A stretch of 11,440 bases of DNA from Thermomonas sp. (GCA_024711415.1 JANJSW010000225.1:1-11440); one strand, 5' to 3'; shown: positions 1 to 7,973, counted from the first letter of the stretch. Numbers and translations are program-made. The notes: generated from the letters alone by a model not told the origin.

Positions 1-92
1 CGTTCGGCCAGCTCGGCGTTGGTCTGCCGGCCCGCCCGCTGCAGTTCCGCAAGCAGAGTCAGATCGGTCCGGTCCAGGGTGATGTCGGTCAT
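1..92 (-). CDS. Lrp/AsnC-family transcriptional regulator, N-terminal fragment
   Basis: Only the first 30 or so codons are in the window; the gene runs off the left edge. It starts at the ATG whose complement is at 90-92, preceded by a GGAAG-type ribosome site about 4 bases upstream. The visible protein has an LDRTDLTLLAELQ stretch followed by GRQTNAELAER. This is the typical start of the Lrp/AsnC DNA-binding domain: 'LD..D..IL..L...aR.t..eLa' leading into the first helices of the winged helix-turn-helix. Members of this family sense amino acids through a C-terminal RAM domain, which is not visible here. The gene is divergent from phenylalanine hydroxylase, so it is a good candidate regulator of phenylalanine breakdown, and probably of itself. 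That role is inferred from position only. Confidence 0.85.
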   Translation of the reverse strand, partial: MTDITLDRTDLTLLAELQRAGRQTNAELAE

Positions 93-142
93 TTCTTCCA
101 CTAATTCGCATTATGACGCCGGAATATTGCGCCAGTGACCGC

Positions 143-165
143 ATGTGTTGCAATTTTGCAGACAT
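143..165. promoter_or_regulatory. Candidate operator (TGCAA/TTGCA dyad) between the divergent genes
   Basis: The 103-base gap between the Lrp/AsnC gene and the hydroxylase gene contains TGCAA (149-153), two bases, then TTGCA (156-160). Outer ATGT (143-146) and ACAT (162-165) extend the dyad with a one-base offset. A direct repeat TTGCGC flanks it at 127-132 and 167-172. AT-centred dyads in a shared divergent promoter suit an Lrp-type dimer, but the link to this regulator is inference. Confidence 0.35.
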
Positions 166-183
166 CTTGCGCACCGTTGCCCC

Positions 184-189
184 TACCCT
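184..189 (+). promoter_or_regulatory. Candidate -10 box of phhA (possibly leaderless)
   Basis: TACCCT fits TAnnnT and ends 6 bases before the ATG at 196, so transcription would begin at or next to the start codon. No purine-rich Shine-Dalgarno sits at a useful distance from that ATG. No convincing -35 hexamer is seen. Confidence 0.3.
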
Positions 190-195
190 TGGGGG

Positions 196-1113
196 ATGTC
201 CACAGCCGATCCCGCCATGTCCGCCCAGCCGCAGCCACGCCGCCTCGAAAGCATCCAGACCGACCGCGGCTCGGTGCCGGTGTATGCCACCGGCACGGTG
301 GAGCAGCCGTGGGACAGCTACAGCGACGACGACCACGACGTCTGGCGCCAGCTGTATGCGCGCCAGCAGGCGCTGCTGCCCGGTCGCGCCTGCGACGCCT
401 TCCTGCAGGCGCAGGCGCGGATGCGGATGCCGCCGGACCGGATTCCGAAGTTCTCCGACCTCAACGCGATCCTCGGCGCAGCCACCGGCTGGCAGATCGT
501 GGCGGTGGAAGGGCTGCTGCCCGAACTCGACTTCTTCACCCATCTCGCCAACCGCCGCTTCCCGGTGAGCTGGTGGATCCGCCGCGCCGACCAGATCGAC
601 TACATCGAAGAACCCGACCTGTTCCACGACCTGTTCGGCCACGTGCCGCTGCTGATGGAGCCGATGTTCGCCGACTACCTGCAGGCCTACGGCGAGGGCG
701 GGGTGAAGGCGCACGGCTTCGGCCCCGAGGCGCTGATGCAGCTGGCGCGGCTGTACTGGTACACGGTGGAATTCGGCCTGATCCGGCAGCCGGACGGGCT
801 GCGCATCTACGGCGCCGGCATCGTCAGCTCGAAGGGCGAATCGATCCACTGCCTGGAATCGGCGTCGCCGAACCGGATCGGCTTCGACCTGGAACGGGTG
901 ATGCGCACGCGCTACCGCATCGACAGCTACCAGAAGACCTATTTCGTCATCGACAGCTTCGAGCAGCTGATGGACGCCACCCGCCCGGACTTCGCGCCGA
1001 TCTACGCGCGCCTGGCCGACCAGGACACCATCCCCGCCGGCAGCGTGCTGGCCACGGATCGCGTGCTGCAGCGCGGCAACGGCGAGGGCTGGGCCAGCGG
1101 CGGCGACGTCTAG
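196..1113 (+). CDS. phhA: Phenylalanine-4-hydroxylase
   Basis: Cytoplasmic non-haem iron enzyme that converts phenylalanine to tyrosine with O2 and a tetrahydropterin. It is 305 residues from the chosen start, similar to other proteobacterial enzymes, which lack the long eukaryotic regulatory domain. The catalytic core is clear: WWIRRADQIDYIEEPDLFHD leads to the iron ligands H144 and H149 (DLFHDLFGHVP), and the third ligand is E192 in YWYTVEFGL. The pterin and substrate region IYGAGIVSSKGES and the C-terminal YQKTYFVIDSF motif are also present. ATG 196 was chosen over the in-frame GTG at 145, which would lie inside the candidate operator; ATG 217 is another option. No pterin-carbinolamine dehydratase (phhB) lies in this window. 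The divergent Lrp/AsnC gene is the probable regulator. The identification is firm; only the exact start is uncertain. Confidence 0.95.
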   Translation: MSTADPAMSAQPQPRRLESIQTDRGSVPVYATGTVEQPWDSYSDDDHDVWRQLYARQQALLPGRACDAFLQAQARMRMPPDRIPKFSDLNAILGAATGWQIVAVEGLLPELDFFTHLANRRFPVSWWIRRADQIDYIEEPDLFHDLFGHVPLLMEPMFADYLQAYGEGGVKAHGFGPEALMQLARLYWYTVEFGLIRQPDGLRIYGAGIVSSKGESIHCLESASPNRIGFDLERVMRTRYRIDSYQKTYFVIDSFEQLMDATRPDFAPIYARLADQDTIPAGSVLATDRVLQRGNGEGWASGGDV

Positions 1114-1125
1114 CGACGTTCGACG

Positions 1126-1153
1126 CCGGCCTGTCCGCATCGGCCCGGTTTTT
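1126..1153 (+). terminator. Possible intrinsic terminator after phhA
   Basis: CCGGCC (1126-1131) can pair with GGCCCGG (1142-1148) with one bulged C, and TTTTT follows at 1149-1153. The bulge and the 10-base loop make it weaker than the terminator near 9180. Its T-run touches the candidate -10 box of the next gene. Confidence 0.35.
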
Positions 1154-1158
1154 ACGCT
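1153..1158 (+). promoter_or_regulatory. Candidate -10 box of the lipoprotein gene
   Basis: TACGCT fits TAnnnT and would place the transcript start near 1165, about 17 bases before the Shine-Dalgarno at 1182-1189. A GTG also lies exactly 6 bases after the box, so a leaderless GTG start at 1165 cannot be excluded. Confidence 0.25.
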
Positions 1159-1191
1159 TGTCATGTGATGACCACTGCACAAGGGAAGGCC

Positions 1192-2583
1192 ATGCGCACG
1201 ACCGGGTTCCCTCTGCTTCCGCGCTGCCTGGCTGCCGCGGTTGCGTTGCTGGCGGTGTTGGCCGCCGGGTGCGGAAAATCGCCTTCGCCCGCACCCCCTG
1301 CCCAAGCGCCGCCGCTGGTCATCCAGCGCGACACGGCACGCGCGGCGGAAGCCAGCATCGGCATGGAAGGGGGGCGGCTGGAGGCCACCGCCGCCGACGG
1401 CACCCGCTTCGTGCTGATCGTGCCCGCGGGCGCGCTGCCGGGCGAGACGCGGATCCGCGCGGTGCCGGCGCAACTGCCGACGCTGGGCGCGCCCGCGCAT
1501 GCGGTGATGTTCGAACCCAACGGCCTGCAATTCTTCGACTGGGTGCGGCTGGAGGTGCATCCGTCGCAGCCGATCCCGCCCGAGCGCCGGTTCGCGTTCG
1601 GCATCGACGACGGCGGCCGCAGCGTGGTCGCCAGCCACACCGATCCCAAGGCGCCGGCGCCCACCCTGCTGCTGGACCACTACTCCGGCTACGGGCTGGC
1701 CGATGCCACCGATGCGCAGCGCGCGGCGATGCTGCAGCGACAGGCGGAAACGGCGAAGGAGCGGCTGCAATCGCGCATGGCGCTTGAACTCGGCAAAGCC
1801 AGGCAGCGTGCCTTGCTGGGCGTTGCCGATGCAGGGACCGTCGGCGACCTGTTCGAGGCGCACCGCGAGGAATACGAGCGCGAAGTCCTGGCGCCACTGC
1901 TGGAAGCCGCCGGCGGCAGTTGTGCCGCCCAGACGCGGGCGCTGCAGGAAGTCCTGGGCTACGAACGGCAACGACAACTGCTCGGGATCGAATCCGGCTC
2001 CTCGTTGATCGACGCCAACGCGATCCTCACGCAGGCATTGTCGAGGAACGGCGATGCCTGCGAGAAGGAGGCCATCGCGCAATGCAAGGCCGCCAAAGAC
2101 CCGACGATCCTGATGCGGTTCTGGATCGGCCGCGCCCGCCAACGCGCCCTGCTTGGCGCGGGCGACGCTAATGAGAACCTGCTGGAATCGGCCAAGCGCG
2201 CGCGCAAGATCTGCATCGGCGCGCAGGCCTGGGAGATCCACGGCACCGTGGACTCCAAGCCGGGCGGCATCACCCTCGACGGCAACACCTGCTCGCTGGA
2301 GGAACCGTTCCGCGTGCGCAGCAACGGTGACCTGATCGGCACCATCGTGTTCACCCCCAACGGTGCGGAAAGCGGGCGCTGGCGCTACGACGGCGTGGTC
2401 GGCAACACCCCCGAATTCCGCGTCGACGGCAGCGGCGACTACACCGCCAGCGAGGACGACGGCGGCGAATCCGGCGAGATCCGGCTCGACTGGCGCCTGA
2501 CCATCCATATCCCGATGATCGGCAACCGCACCAATGGCAGCGAGGTCACCCTGGACCTGACGCCAGCCGCACCCTGCAACTGA
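1192..2583 (+). CDS. Predicted lipoprotein of unknown function with a threefold RQRxLLG repeat
   Basis: I do not recognise this gene as a named family. From ATG 1192, which has a good AGGGAAGG ribosome site at 1182-1189, it encodes 463 residues. The N-terminus is a type II signal peptide: R11, a hydrophobic stretch 13-25, then LAAGC with C27 as the lipidated residue. A low-complexity Ser/Pro/Ala linker follows (28-42). Residues 60-170 resemble the bacterial ZU5-like beta fold ([13 protein letters not shown], then [12 protein letters not shown]). Residues 180-345 are mostly helical and hold three copies of RQRxLLG at 204-210, 259-265 and 316-322, each followed by a Cys (C244, C290, C341). Residues 346-463 look beta-rich and acidic, with C367 and C462. 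It is probably anchored in a membrane facing the periplasm. An upstream in-frame GTG (1165) would add nine residues before the signal peptide and is less likely. Confidence 0.85.
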   Translation: MRTTGFPLLPRCLAAAVALLAVLAAGCGKSPSPAPPAQAPPLVIQRDTARAAEASIGMEGGRLEATAADGTRFVLIVPAGALPGETRIRAVPAQLPTLGAPAHAVMFEPNGLQFFDWVRLEVHPSQPIPPERRFAFGIDDGGRSVVASHTDPKAPAPTLLLDHYSGYGLADATDAQRAAMLQRQAETAKERLQSRMALELGKARQRALLGVADAGTVGDLFEAHREEYEREVLAPLLEAAGGSCAAQTRALQEVLGYERQRQLLGIESGSSLIDANAILTQALSRNGDACEKEAIAQCKAAKDPTILMRFWIGRARQRALLGAGDANENLLESAKRARKICIGAQAWEIHGTVDSKPGGITLDGNTCSLEEPFRVRSNGDLIGTIVFTPNGAESGRWRYDGVVGNTPEFRVDGSGDYTASEDDGGESGEIRLDWRLTIHIPMIGNRTNGSEVTLDLTPAAPCN

Positions 2584-2602
2584 CAGCAGCCGGGGCATCG
2601 GG

Positions 2603-2608
2603 GACAAT
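2603..2608 (+). promoter_or_regulatory. Candidate -10 box upstream of fbp
   Basis: GACAAT lies 24 bases before the fbp ATG and would give a leader of under 20 bases, with the AAGGGG ribosome site at 2621-2626. There is no clear -35. The support is only positional and compositional. Confidence 0.25.
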
Positions 2609-2632
2609 GGCGCCCTCCACAAGGGGCGCACC

Positions 2633-3655
2633 ATGACCAACACCCACATCTCGCTGACCCGTTTCCTGATCGAAGAACAGCGCGCCGGCCGCGTCAACGC
2701 GGAGCTGCGCCTGCTGGTGGAGGTGGTGGCGCGCGCCTGCAAGACCATCTCGATCGCGGTGGGCAAGGGCGCGCTGGGCGGCGTGCTGGGCGAGGCCGGC
2801 ACCGGCAACATCCAGGGCGAGGCGTAGAAGAAGCTCGACGTGATCGCCAACGACGTGCTGCTGGAAGCCAACGCCTGGGGCGGCCACCTGGCCGGGCTGG
2901 CGTCGGAGGAAATGGACCACAGCATGCCGATCCCGGACGTGTACCCGCGCGGCAATTTCCTGTTGCTGTTCGATCCGCTGGACGGCAGCTCCAACATCGA
3001 CGTCAACGTCTCGGTGGGCACCATCTTCTCGGTGCTGCGCTGCCCGGAAGGCGTGACCACGCCCGCCGATGAAGACTACCTGCAGCCGGGCACCGACCAG
3101 GTCGCGGCCGGCTATTGCGTGTACGGCCCGCAGACCACGCTGGTGCTGACCGTCGGCCACGGCACCCATGCCTTCACCCTCGACCGCGAGGTCGGCAGCT
3201 TCATCCTGACCACCCGCGGCATGCGCATCCCGGAGGAGACGAAGGAGTTCGCGGTCAACGCCTCCAACCAGCGCTTCTGGGAAGCGCCGATGCAGCGCTA
3301 CGTCGGCGACCTGCTGGCCGGCAAGGAAGGCCCGCGCGGCAAGGACTTCAACATGCGCTGGATCGCCTCGATGGTGGCCGACGTGCATCGCATCCTCACC
3401 CGCGGCGGCATCTTCAGCTACCCGCTGGACAGCAAGTGCGCGCCGAAGGGCGGCAAGCTGCGGCTGATGTACGAGGCCAACCCGATGAGCTTCCTGGTGG
3501 AACAGGCCGGCGGTGCCGCCAGCACCGGTCGCCAGCGCATGCTGGAAGTGCAGCCCACCGGCCTGCACATGCGGGTACCGGTGTTCCTGGGCTCGAAGGC
3601 GGAAGTGGAAGCCGCGGTGTCCTACCACCGCAGCCACGACGCCGGCGCGGCCTGA
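2633..3655 (+). pseudogene. fbp: Class I fructose-1,6-bisphosphatase interrupted by an in-frame TAG
   Basis: The intact reading frame would encode a 340-residue class I FBPase, the gluconeogenic enzyme that hydrolyses fructose-1,6-bisphosphate to fructose-6-phosphate. The frame is continuous from ATG 2633 (ribosome site AAGGGG, 6 bases upstream) to the stop at 3653-3655, except for TAG at 2825-2827, codon 65. Family members read GEAQKKLDV here, so a CAG (Gln) codon has changed by one C-to-T step. Everything else looks intact: D69, D74, E92/E93, [10 protein letters not shown] with D114 and D117, and [15 protein letters not shown] near the C-terminus. All catalytic and metal-binding residues lie after the stop. 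The 64-residue N-terminal piece therefore cannot work, and restart at GTG 2840 would lose the N-terminal regulatory region and D69. The cause may be a sequencing error, a very recent nonsense mutation, or amber readthrough. Confidence 0.9.
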
Positions 3656-3662
3656 CCGGGCA

Positions 3663-3682
3663 GGGCGGGCAGTCGCCCGCCC
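3663..3682 (+). terminator. Strong hairpin after fbp, probable terminator without a long T-run
   Basis: GGGCGGGC (3663-3670) pairs perfectly with GCCCGCCC (3675-3682) around the loop AGTC. A second small hairpin, CAGAA/TTCTG (3682-3695), follows directly. There is no true T-run, only scattered Ts, so it may act as a weak or Rho-assisted terminator or as an RNA-stabilising stem. Confidence 0.5.
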
Positions 3683-3741
3683 AGAACGCTTTCTGCGCTC
3701 GCCATTCCCCGGCGTGATGCGGCACCTCCCCGCGACTCCGG

Positions 3742-3747
3742 CAGAAT
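3742..3747 (+). promoter_or_regulatory. Candidate -10 box of the SLC13-like permease (possibly leaderless)
   Basis: CAGAAT ends 6 bases before ATG 3754, the same spacing as the phhA box. No Shine-Dalgarno-like sequence precedes this ATG. No -35 is recognisable. Confidence 0.3.
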
Positions 3748-3753
3748 GCGCCC

Positions 3754-5568
3754 ATGCACCTTGATCCCCACCTGTGGTCCCAGCTCGCCTTCGGCCTGAT
3801 CCTGGCCGGCGGGCTGTACCTGTTCATCAGTGAGCGGCTGCGGGTCGACGTGACCGCCATGCTGATCCTGCTGGCGCTGGTGCTGACCGGCGTGCTGGAC
3901 GGCCGGCAGGCGCTGTCGGGATTCGCCAGCGAACCCGCGATCATCGTCGCCGCGGTGTTCGTGATCTCGGGCGCGCTTGGCGCCACCGGCATCAGCGAAA
4001 AACTCGGCAGCTGGGTGGAGCGTGCCTCCGGCGAACACGAGTGGCGCACCATCGCGGTGGTGATGCCGCTGGTGGCGCTGCTGGCCTCGTTCACCCACCA
4101 CGTGATGGTCACCGCGATGATGCTGCCGCTGCTGCTGCGGCACGCGCGCAACCGCCGCCTGCCGGCCTCGCGGCTGCTGATGCCGATGTCGCTGGCGGCC
4201 TCGCTGGGCACCACCCTGACCCTGTTCAGCGCGCCCGCCTTCCTGCTGGCCAACGACATGCTGGAGCGCGCCGGCGCGGAAGGGCTGGGGATCTTCTCGA
4301 TCACCCCCATCGGTATTGCGCTGGTGCTGGTGGGCACCGCCTACATGCTGCTGACCCGCTGGCTGCTGCCCAAGCGCAGCGGCGAGCAGAACGACGACGA
4401 CTACCTGCGCCTGGACCGCTACCGCACCGAGCTGGTGGTGGTGAAGGACGGCCACTGGTGCACCCGCCCGCTGGCCGAACTGCAGAAGGCGCTCGGGGCA
4501 CGCTTCCGCCTGCTGGGCTGGCTGCGCGACGGCCTGCGCCGCGACGACCTGGGCCCGTCCAGCCCGCTGCTGGGCGGCGACGTGCTGCTGGTGGAAGCAG
4601 CCGCCGACGAACTGATGTCGCTGCACGACGACAGCGGCCTGGACATGAACGCGATCGCCCGCTTCGGCAGCTTCGCCGCCGGCGAAGGCCGGCCGCAGCT
4701 GGTGCAGGCGGTGGTGGCGCCGGGGTCGGAGTTCATCGGCCGCAGCATCCGCGAGCTGGATTTCGCCCGCCAGTTCCACACCGTCATCGCCGGGCTGTGG
4801 CGGCGCGGCGAACAGATGGCCGACCGCCTCTCCGACGCGCGCCTGCGCGAGGGCGACCTGCTGGTGCTGTGGGGTCAGCCGGGGCGCTTCAACGAGCTGG
4901 CCGCCCACCACGGCTTCCTCATGCTGGTGCCGTTCGCGGGCGAGGCCAAGCGCCGCTTGCGCGCGCCGCTGGCGCTGGCGATCCTCGGCCTGACCGTGCT
5001 GGCCGCGGCCACCGAATGGCTGTCGCCGCCGCTGGCGTTCCTGGCCGGCGCCGTGGCCATGGTGGCCACCCGCTGCGTCGACGTGGAACAGGCCTACCGC
5101 GGCATCGAGGTACGCATCTTCGTGATGATCGCTGGCGTCATCCCGCTGGGTATCGCGATGGAGCAGACCGGCACCGCCGCGCTGCTGGCGCAGTGGCTGT
5201 CGCACTTCATCGAACACTGGCCGCCATTGGCCATCCTGCTGGTGATGTTCTCGCTGGCCGCGCTGCTGACCCAGGTGATGAGCGATGCCGCCACCACCGC
5301 GCTGCTGGGGCCGATCTCGATCGCCACCGCGCAGGTGCTGGATCTGCCGCCGGCACCGTTCGTGGTGTGCACCGCGCTGGGTGCGGTGGTGGCCTTCCTG
5401 ACCCCCATCGGCCACCATGGCAACTTGCTGATCCTGCGCCCCGGCCAATACCGCTTCGGCGACTTCCTGCGCGTGGGCCTGCCGCTGACGGTGCTGGTGG
5501 CGCTGGTCAGCGCGTGGATGGCGCGCTGGCTGTGGATGGATGGGCCGCTGCTGCCGGGTTTCGGTTGA
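3754..5568 (+). CDS. SLC13/DASS-like permease with two TrkA-C (RCK_C) domains
   Basis: A 604-residue inner-membrane transporter of the ion-transporter superfamily, in the 'SLC13 family permease' layout. An N-terminal membrane half (about 10-205) is followed by two cytoplasmic TrkA-C-type domains (about 215-290 and 315-395; the second shows GSEFIGRSIREL and LREGDLLVLWG) and a C-terminal membrane half (about 404-592). Conserved framework features include LPLLLRHAR, SRLLMPMSLAASLGTTLTL, ALLGPISIATA, LTPIGHHGN and PGQYRFGDFLRVGLPL. In this family the two membrane halves carry SNT motifs that bind sodium and carboxylate substrates. Here the matching positions read HHV (115-117) and SDA (510-512), so a dicarboxylate or sulfate substrate should not be assumed. 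The TrkA-C domains suggest gating by a small ligand. There is no visible ribosome site. Family placement is firm; the substrate is unknown. Confidence 0.88.
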   Translation: MHLDPHLWSQLAFGLILAGGLYLFISERLRVDVTAMLILLALVLTGVLDGRQALSGFASEPAIIVAAVFVISGALGATGISEKLGSWVERASGEHEWRTIAVVMPLVALLASFTHHVMVTAMMLPLLLRHARNRRLPASRLLMPMSLAASLGTTLTLFSAPAFLLANDMLERAGAEGLGIFSITPIGIALVLVGTAYMLLTRWLLPKRSGEQNDDDYLRLDRYRTELVVVKDGHWCTRPLAELQKALGARFRLLGWLRDGLRRDDLGPSSPLLGGDVLLVEAAADELMSLHDDSGLDMNAIARFGSFAAGEGRPQLVQAVVAPGSEFIGRSIRELDFARQFHTVIAGLWRRGEQMADRLSDARLREGDLLVLWGQPGRFNELAAHHGFLMLVPFAGEAKRRLRAPLALAILGLTVLAAATEWLSPPLAFLAGAVAMVATRCVDVEQAYRGIEVRIFVMIAGVIPLGIAMEQTGTAALLAQWLSHFIEHWPPLAILLVMFSLAALLTQVMSDAATTALLGPISIATAQVLDLPPAPFVVCTALGAVVAFLTPIGHHGNLLILRPGQYRFGDFLRVGLPLTVLVALVSAWMARWLWMDGPLLPGFG

Positions 5569-5593
5569 TCGCTACACCCACGGGGAGGACGCC

Positions 5594-6457
5594 ATGACCA
5601 CCTTGATTACCCCGCGCAGCCACGACATCGGCGGGCTGGAAGTGCGCCGCGCCGTGCCCAGCCTGCAGGCACGCAGCGTCGGCCCGTTCGTGTTCGTCGA
5701 CCACATGGGGCCGGCACTGTTCGAACCCGGCCGCGGCATCGACGTGCGTCCGCATCCGCACATCGGCCTGGCCACCGTGACCTACCTGTGGGCCGGCGCG
5801 CTGCGCCATCGCGACACCCTCGGCAGCCTGCAGGACATCCTGCCCGGCGACGTCAACTGGATGACCGCCGGCCGCGGCATCGCCCATTCCGAACGTACCC
5901 CGCCGGGTCCACGCGCGGCCGGCCACGACCTGCATGGCATGCAGACCTGGGTGGCGCTGCCGAAATCGCACGAGGAAACCGCGCCGTCGTTCCACCACCA
6001 CGAAGCCGCCACCCTGCCGTGGCGCGAACACGCCGGCGCGCGGCTGCGGGTGATCGCCGGGCGCGGCTTCGGCATGGAATCACCGGTGCGGGTGTTCGCC
6101 GACACCTTCAACGTCGCCATCGACCTGGCCGCGGATGCCGAGCTGGCAGTGGACGCGGAAGCGCGGGAGCGCGCGCTCTACGTGCTGGAAGGGCAGGCGC
6201 AGCTGGACGGCGCGGACATCCCGGACAAGCACCTGCTGGTGCTCGACCCCGGCGCGCGCCACCTGCTGCGCGCGAAGACCCCGCTCAAGGCGATGCTGTT
6301 CGGCGGCGAACCGCTGGATGGCCCGCGCCACATGTGGTGGAACTTCGTCTCCAGTTCGAAGGAGCGCATCGAGCAGGCCAAGCAGGACTGGGACAGCGGC
6401 GCGTTCGGGCTGATCCCCGGCGACGACGCGGAGCGGATTCCGCTGCCGACGCGCTGA
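5594..6457 (+). CDS. Pirin family protein (bicupin)
   Basis: A 287-residue cytoplasmic protein of the pirin (YhhW/PIR) family, close to the usual 230-300 residues. The N-terminal cupin has the metal-binding set H54 and H56 (RPHPHIGLATVTYL) and H98 and E100 (GRGIAHSE), matching the four ligands of human pirin. GMQTWVALP and the C-terminal cupin (about 190-260, LFGGEPLDGP) complete the fold. Some bacterial pirins have quercetin dioxygenase activity or bind metabolic enzymes, but the role of most, including this one, is unknown. ATG 5594 was chosen because GGGGAGGA lies just upstream at 5582-5589. The gene begins 25 bases after the permease stop with no clear terminator between, so the two are probably co-transcribed. 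Confidence 0.9.
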   Translation: MTTLITPRSHDIGGLEVRRAVPSLQARSVGPFVFVDHMGPALFEPGRGIDVRPHPHIGLATVTYLWAGALRHRDTLGSLQDILPGDVNWMTAGRGIAHSERTPPGPRAAGHDLHGMQTWVALPKSHEETAPSFHHHEAATLPWREHAGARLRVIAGRGFGMESPVRVFADTFNVAIDLAADAELAVDAEARERALYVLEGQAQLDGADIPDKHLLVLDPGARHLLRAKTPLKAMLFGGEPLDGPRHMWWNFVSSSKERIEQAKQDWDSGAFGLIPGDDAERIPLPTR

Positions 6458-6478
6458 GGCATCCGCGCACGGCTCGGC

Positions 6479-6484
6479 TACTCT
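6479..6484 (+). promoter_or_regulatory. Candidate -10 box of the cardiolipin synthase gene
   Basis: TACTCT fits TAnnnT. It lies in the 62-base gap after pirin and would give a leader of roughly 30 bases containing the AGGAG ribosome site at 6509-6513. No good -35 is seen. Confidence 0.3.
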
Positions 6485-6519
6485 GTGCCGATGCAGGTCA
6501 CGCGACGCAGGAGAACGCC

Positions 6520-7959
6520 GTGCCGGGATTGATCGCTGCCTGGGACGCACTGTGGGCGATTCCCCACATCCGCGCCTGGCTGACCGCGGGCTGGGCGCTG
6601 TACCTGGTCTGGCTGGGCGGCTGGATCGTGCTGCAGAAGCGCGAGCCGGCGGCGACCCTGAGCTGGCTGGTCAGCCTGGCCGCACTGCCCTACATCGGCT
6701 TCGCGATCTACTACATCCTCGGCCCGCAGCGGATCGTCCGCCACCGCGCCCGCCGCAAGCGCCACCATGCGCACCTGCCGACCGAGGCCGAAGGCCCCGG
6801 CGACGAGAGCCTGGAGCTGCGCGCCCTCGCGCATGCCACCAGCGGGCTGGCGCCCAGCACCGCGCGCGACGTGCGCCTGCTGGTCGACGGCGGCAGCAAG
6901 TATCCGGCGCTGCTGGAAGCGATCGCGCAGGCGCGCGACCACGTCCACCTGGAGTACTACATCTACAACCCCGACCGCACCGGCACGGCGCTGCGCGACG
7001 CATTGGTGGAACGCGCGCGCGCCGGCGTCAAGGTGCGGCTGCTGGTCGACGCGATGGGCTCGATGCAGTGCCGGAAGCGCTTCTTCGATCCGCTGCTCGA
7101 GGCCGGCGGCGAACTGGCCTGGTTCCATCCTGCACGGCTGTGGCTGCCGTGGAAGCGGCCGTGGCTCAACCTGCGCACCCACCGCAAGATCGTGGTGATC
7201 GACGGCCGGGTCGGTTTCCTCGGCGGCATCAACATCACCGACGAGGAGGACGAACGCCTGCGCGACGATGCGTACCGCGACCTGCACCTGCGCGTCGAGG
7301 GCGACATCGTGCGTTCGCTGCAGGAAGTGTTCGTGGAGGACTGGGCCTATGCCACCGAGCGCAAGGACTTCATCGGCGACGTGGTGCGCGCGATGCCGGC
7401 GCCGCGGCCCGGCCCGATCCACGCCCAGCTACTGGCCTCAGGCCCCGATTCGCCGTGGGAAGCGATCCATCGCACCTACGTCGGCGCCATCCACTCGGCG
7501 ACGCGGCGGATCTGGCTGACCACCCCGTATTTCGTCCCCGGCGAAGCGGCGATGATGGCGCTGACCTCGGCCGCGCTGGGCGGCCTCGACGTGCGCCTGC
7601 TGGTGCCGCGGATGAGCGACAGCCGGCTGGTCACCTGGTGCGTGCGCTCCTACTACGACGACCTGCTGGCGGCGGGGGTGAAAATCTACGAATACGGGCC
7701 GCGCATGCTGCACAGCAAGTCGCTGCTGGTGGACGACCGGCTGGTGATCATCGGCAGCGCCAACTTCGACCATCGCAGCTTCCGCCTCAACTTCGAATCC
7801 TCGCTGCTGATCGACGATGGTGGCGTCGCCGGCATCCTCGCCCAGCTGATCGAACGCGAGTTCGCCTCGGCGCCGCGGGTGCGTCCGGACCGCCCGCGTC
7901 CGCTGCTCACTGCGCGCCTGCCGGAGGCGCTGGCGCGCCTGATGGCTCCGCTGTTGTGA
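6520..7959 (+). CDS. cls: Cardiolipin synthase (phospholipase D family)
   Basis: A 479-residue inner-membrane enzyme that makes cardiolipin, in the ClsA type from two phosphatidylglycerol molecules. Two N-terminal membrane helices (about 20-39 and 44-68) are followed by a basic stretch ([10 protein letters not shown], 74-83) and two phospholipase D domains. The HKD motifs are H221-K223-D228 (HRKIVVID, then GFLGGIN) and H398-K400-D405 (HSKSLLVD, then GSANFDHRS). Length and layout match E. coli ClsA (486 residues). GTG 6520 was chosen because AGGAG at 6509-6513 sits 6 bases upstream. The reading frame stays open far upstream, but that part lies inside pirin and is not coding. ClsA and ClsB types differ in N-terminal helices; two are visible here, favouring ClsA. 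Confidence 0.93.
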   Translation: MPGLIAAWDALWAIPHIRAWLTAGWALYLVWLGGWIVLQKREPAATLSWLVSLAALPYIGFAIYYILGPQRIVRHRARRKRHHAHLPTEAEGPGDESLELRALAHATSGLAPSTARDVRLLVDGGSKYPALLEAIAQARDHVHLEYYIYNPDRTGTALRDALVERARAGVKVRLLVDAMGSMQCRKRFFDPLLEAGGELAWFHPARLWLPWKRPWLNLRTHRKIVVIDGRVGFLGGINITDEEDERLRDDAYRDLHLRVEGDIVRSLQEVFVEDWAYATERKDFIGDVVRAMPAPRPGPIHAQLLASGPDSPWEAIHRTYVGAIHSATRRIWLTTPYFVPGEAAMMALTSAALGGLDVRLLVPRMSDSRLVTWCVRSYYDDLLAAGVKIYEYGPRMLHSKSLLVDDRLVIIGSANFDHRSFRLNFESSLLIDDGGVAGILAQLIEREFASAPRVRPDRPRPLLTARLPEALARLMAPLL

Positions 7960-7973
7960 CCGCCGCGGCGGCG

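Noticed and set aside
134..153. Possible sigma-54 promoter before phhA
   Set aside because: The TGACC...TTGCA spacing is one base too long for the -24/-12 pattern, and the GG of the -24 element is missing.
2840..3655. C-terminal part of FBPase as an independent short gene starting at GTG
   Set aside because: The GTG is an ordinary Val codon in the conserved KKLDV motif, with no fitting ribosome site. The fragment begins mid-domain, so it is the rest of the interrupted fbp.
3622..5448. 608-residue open frame on the minus strand opposite the permease
   Set aside because: Shadow of high-GC coding DNA. It is rich in His, Gln, Arg and Gly with no recognisable domain, and it lies opposite a gene with clear family motifs.
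5788..6519. Long upstream extension of the cardiolipin synthase frame
   Set aside because: It overlaps pirin in another frame and has Arg/Pro-rich non-protein-like composition. The GTG at 6520 has a good ribosome site and gives the normal family length.
7960..7971. 12-base GC palindrome after the cardiolipin synthase stop
   Set aside because: Short GC palindromes are expected by chance at this base composition. There is no T-run and no loop, so it is not a convincing terminator or operator.
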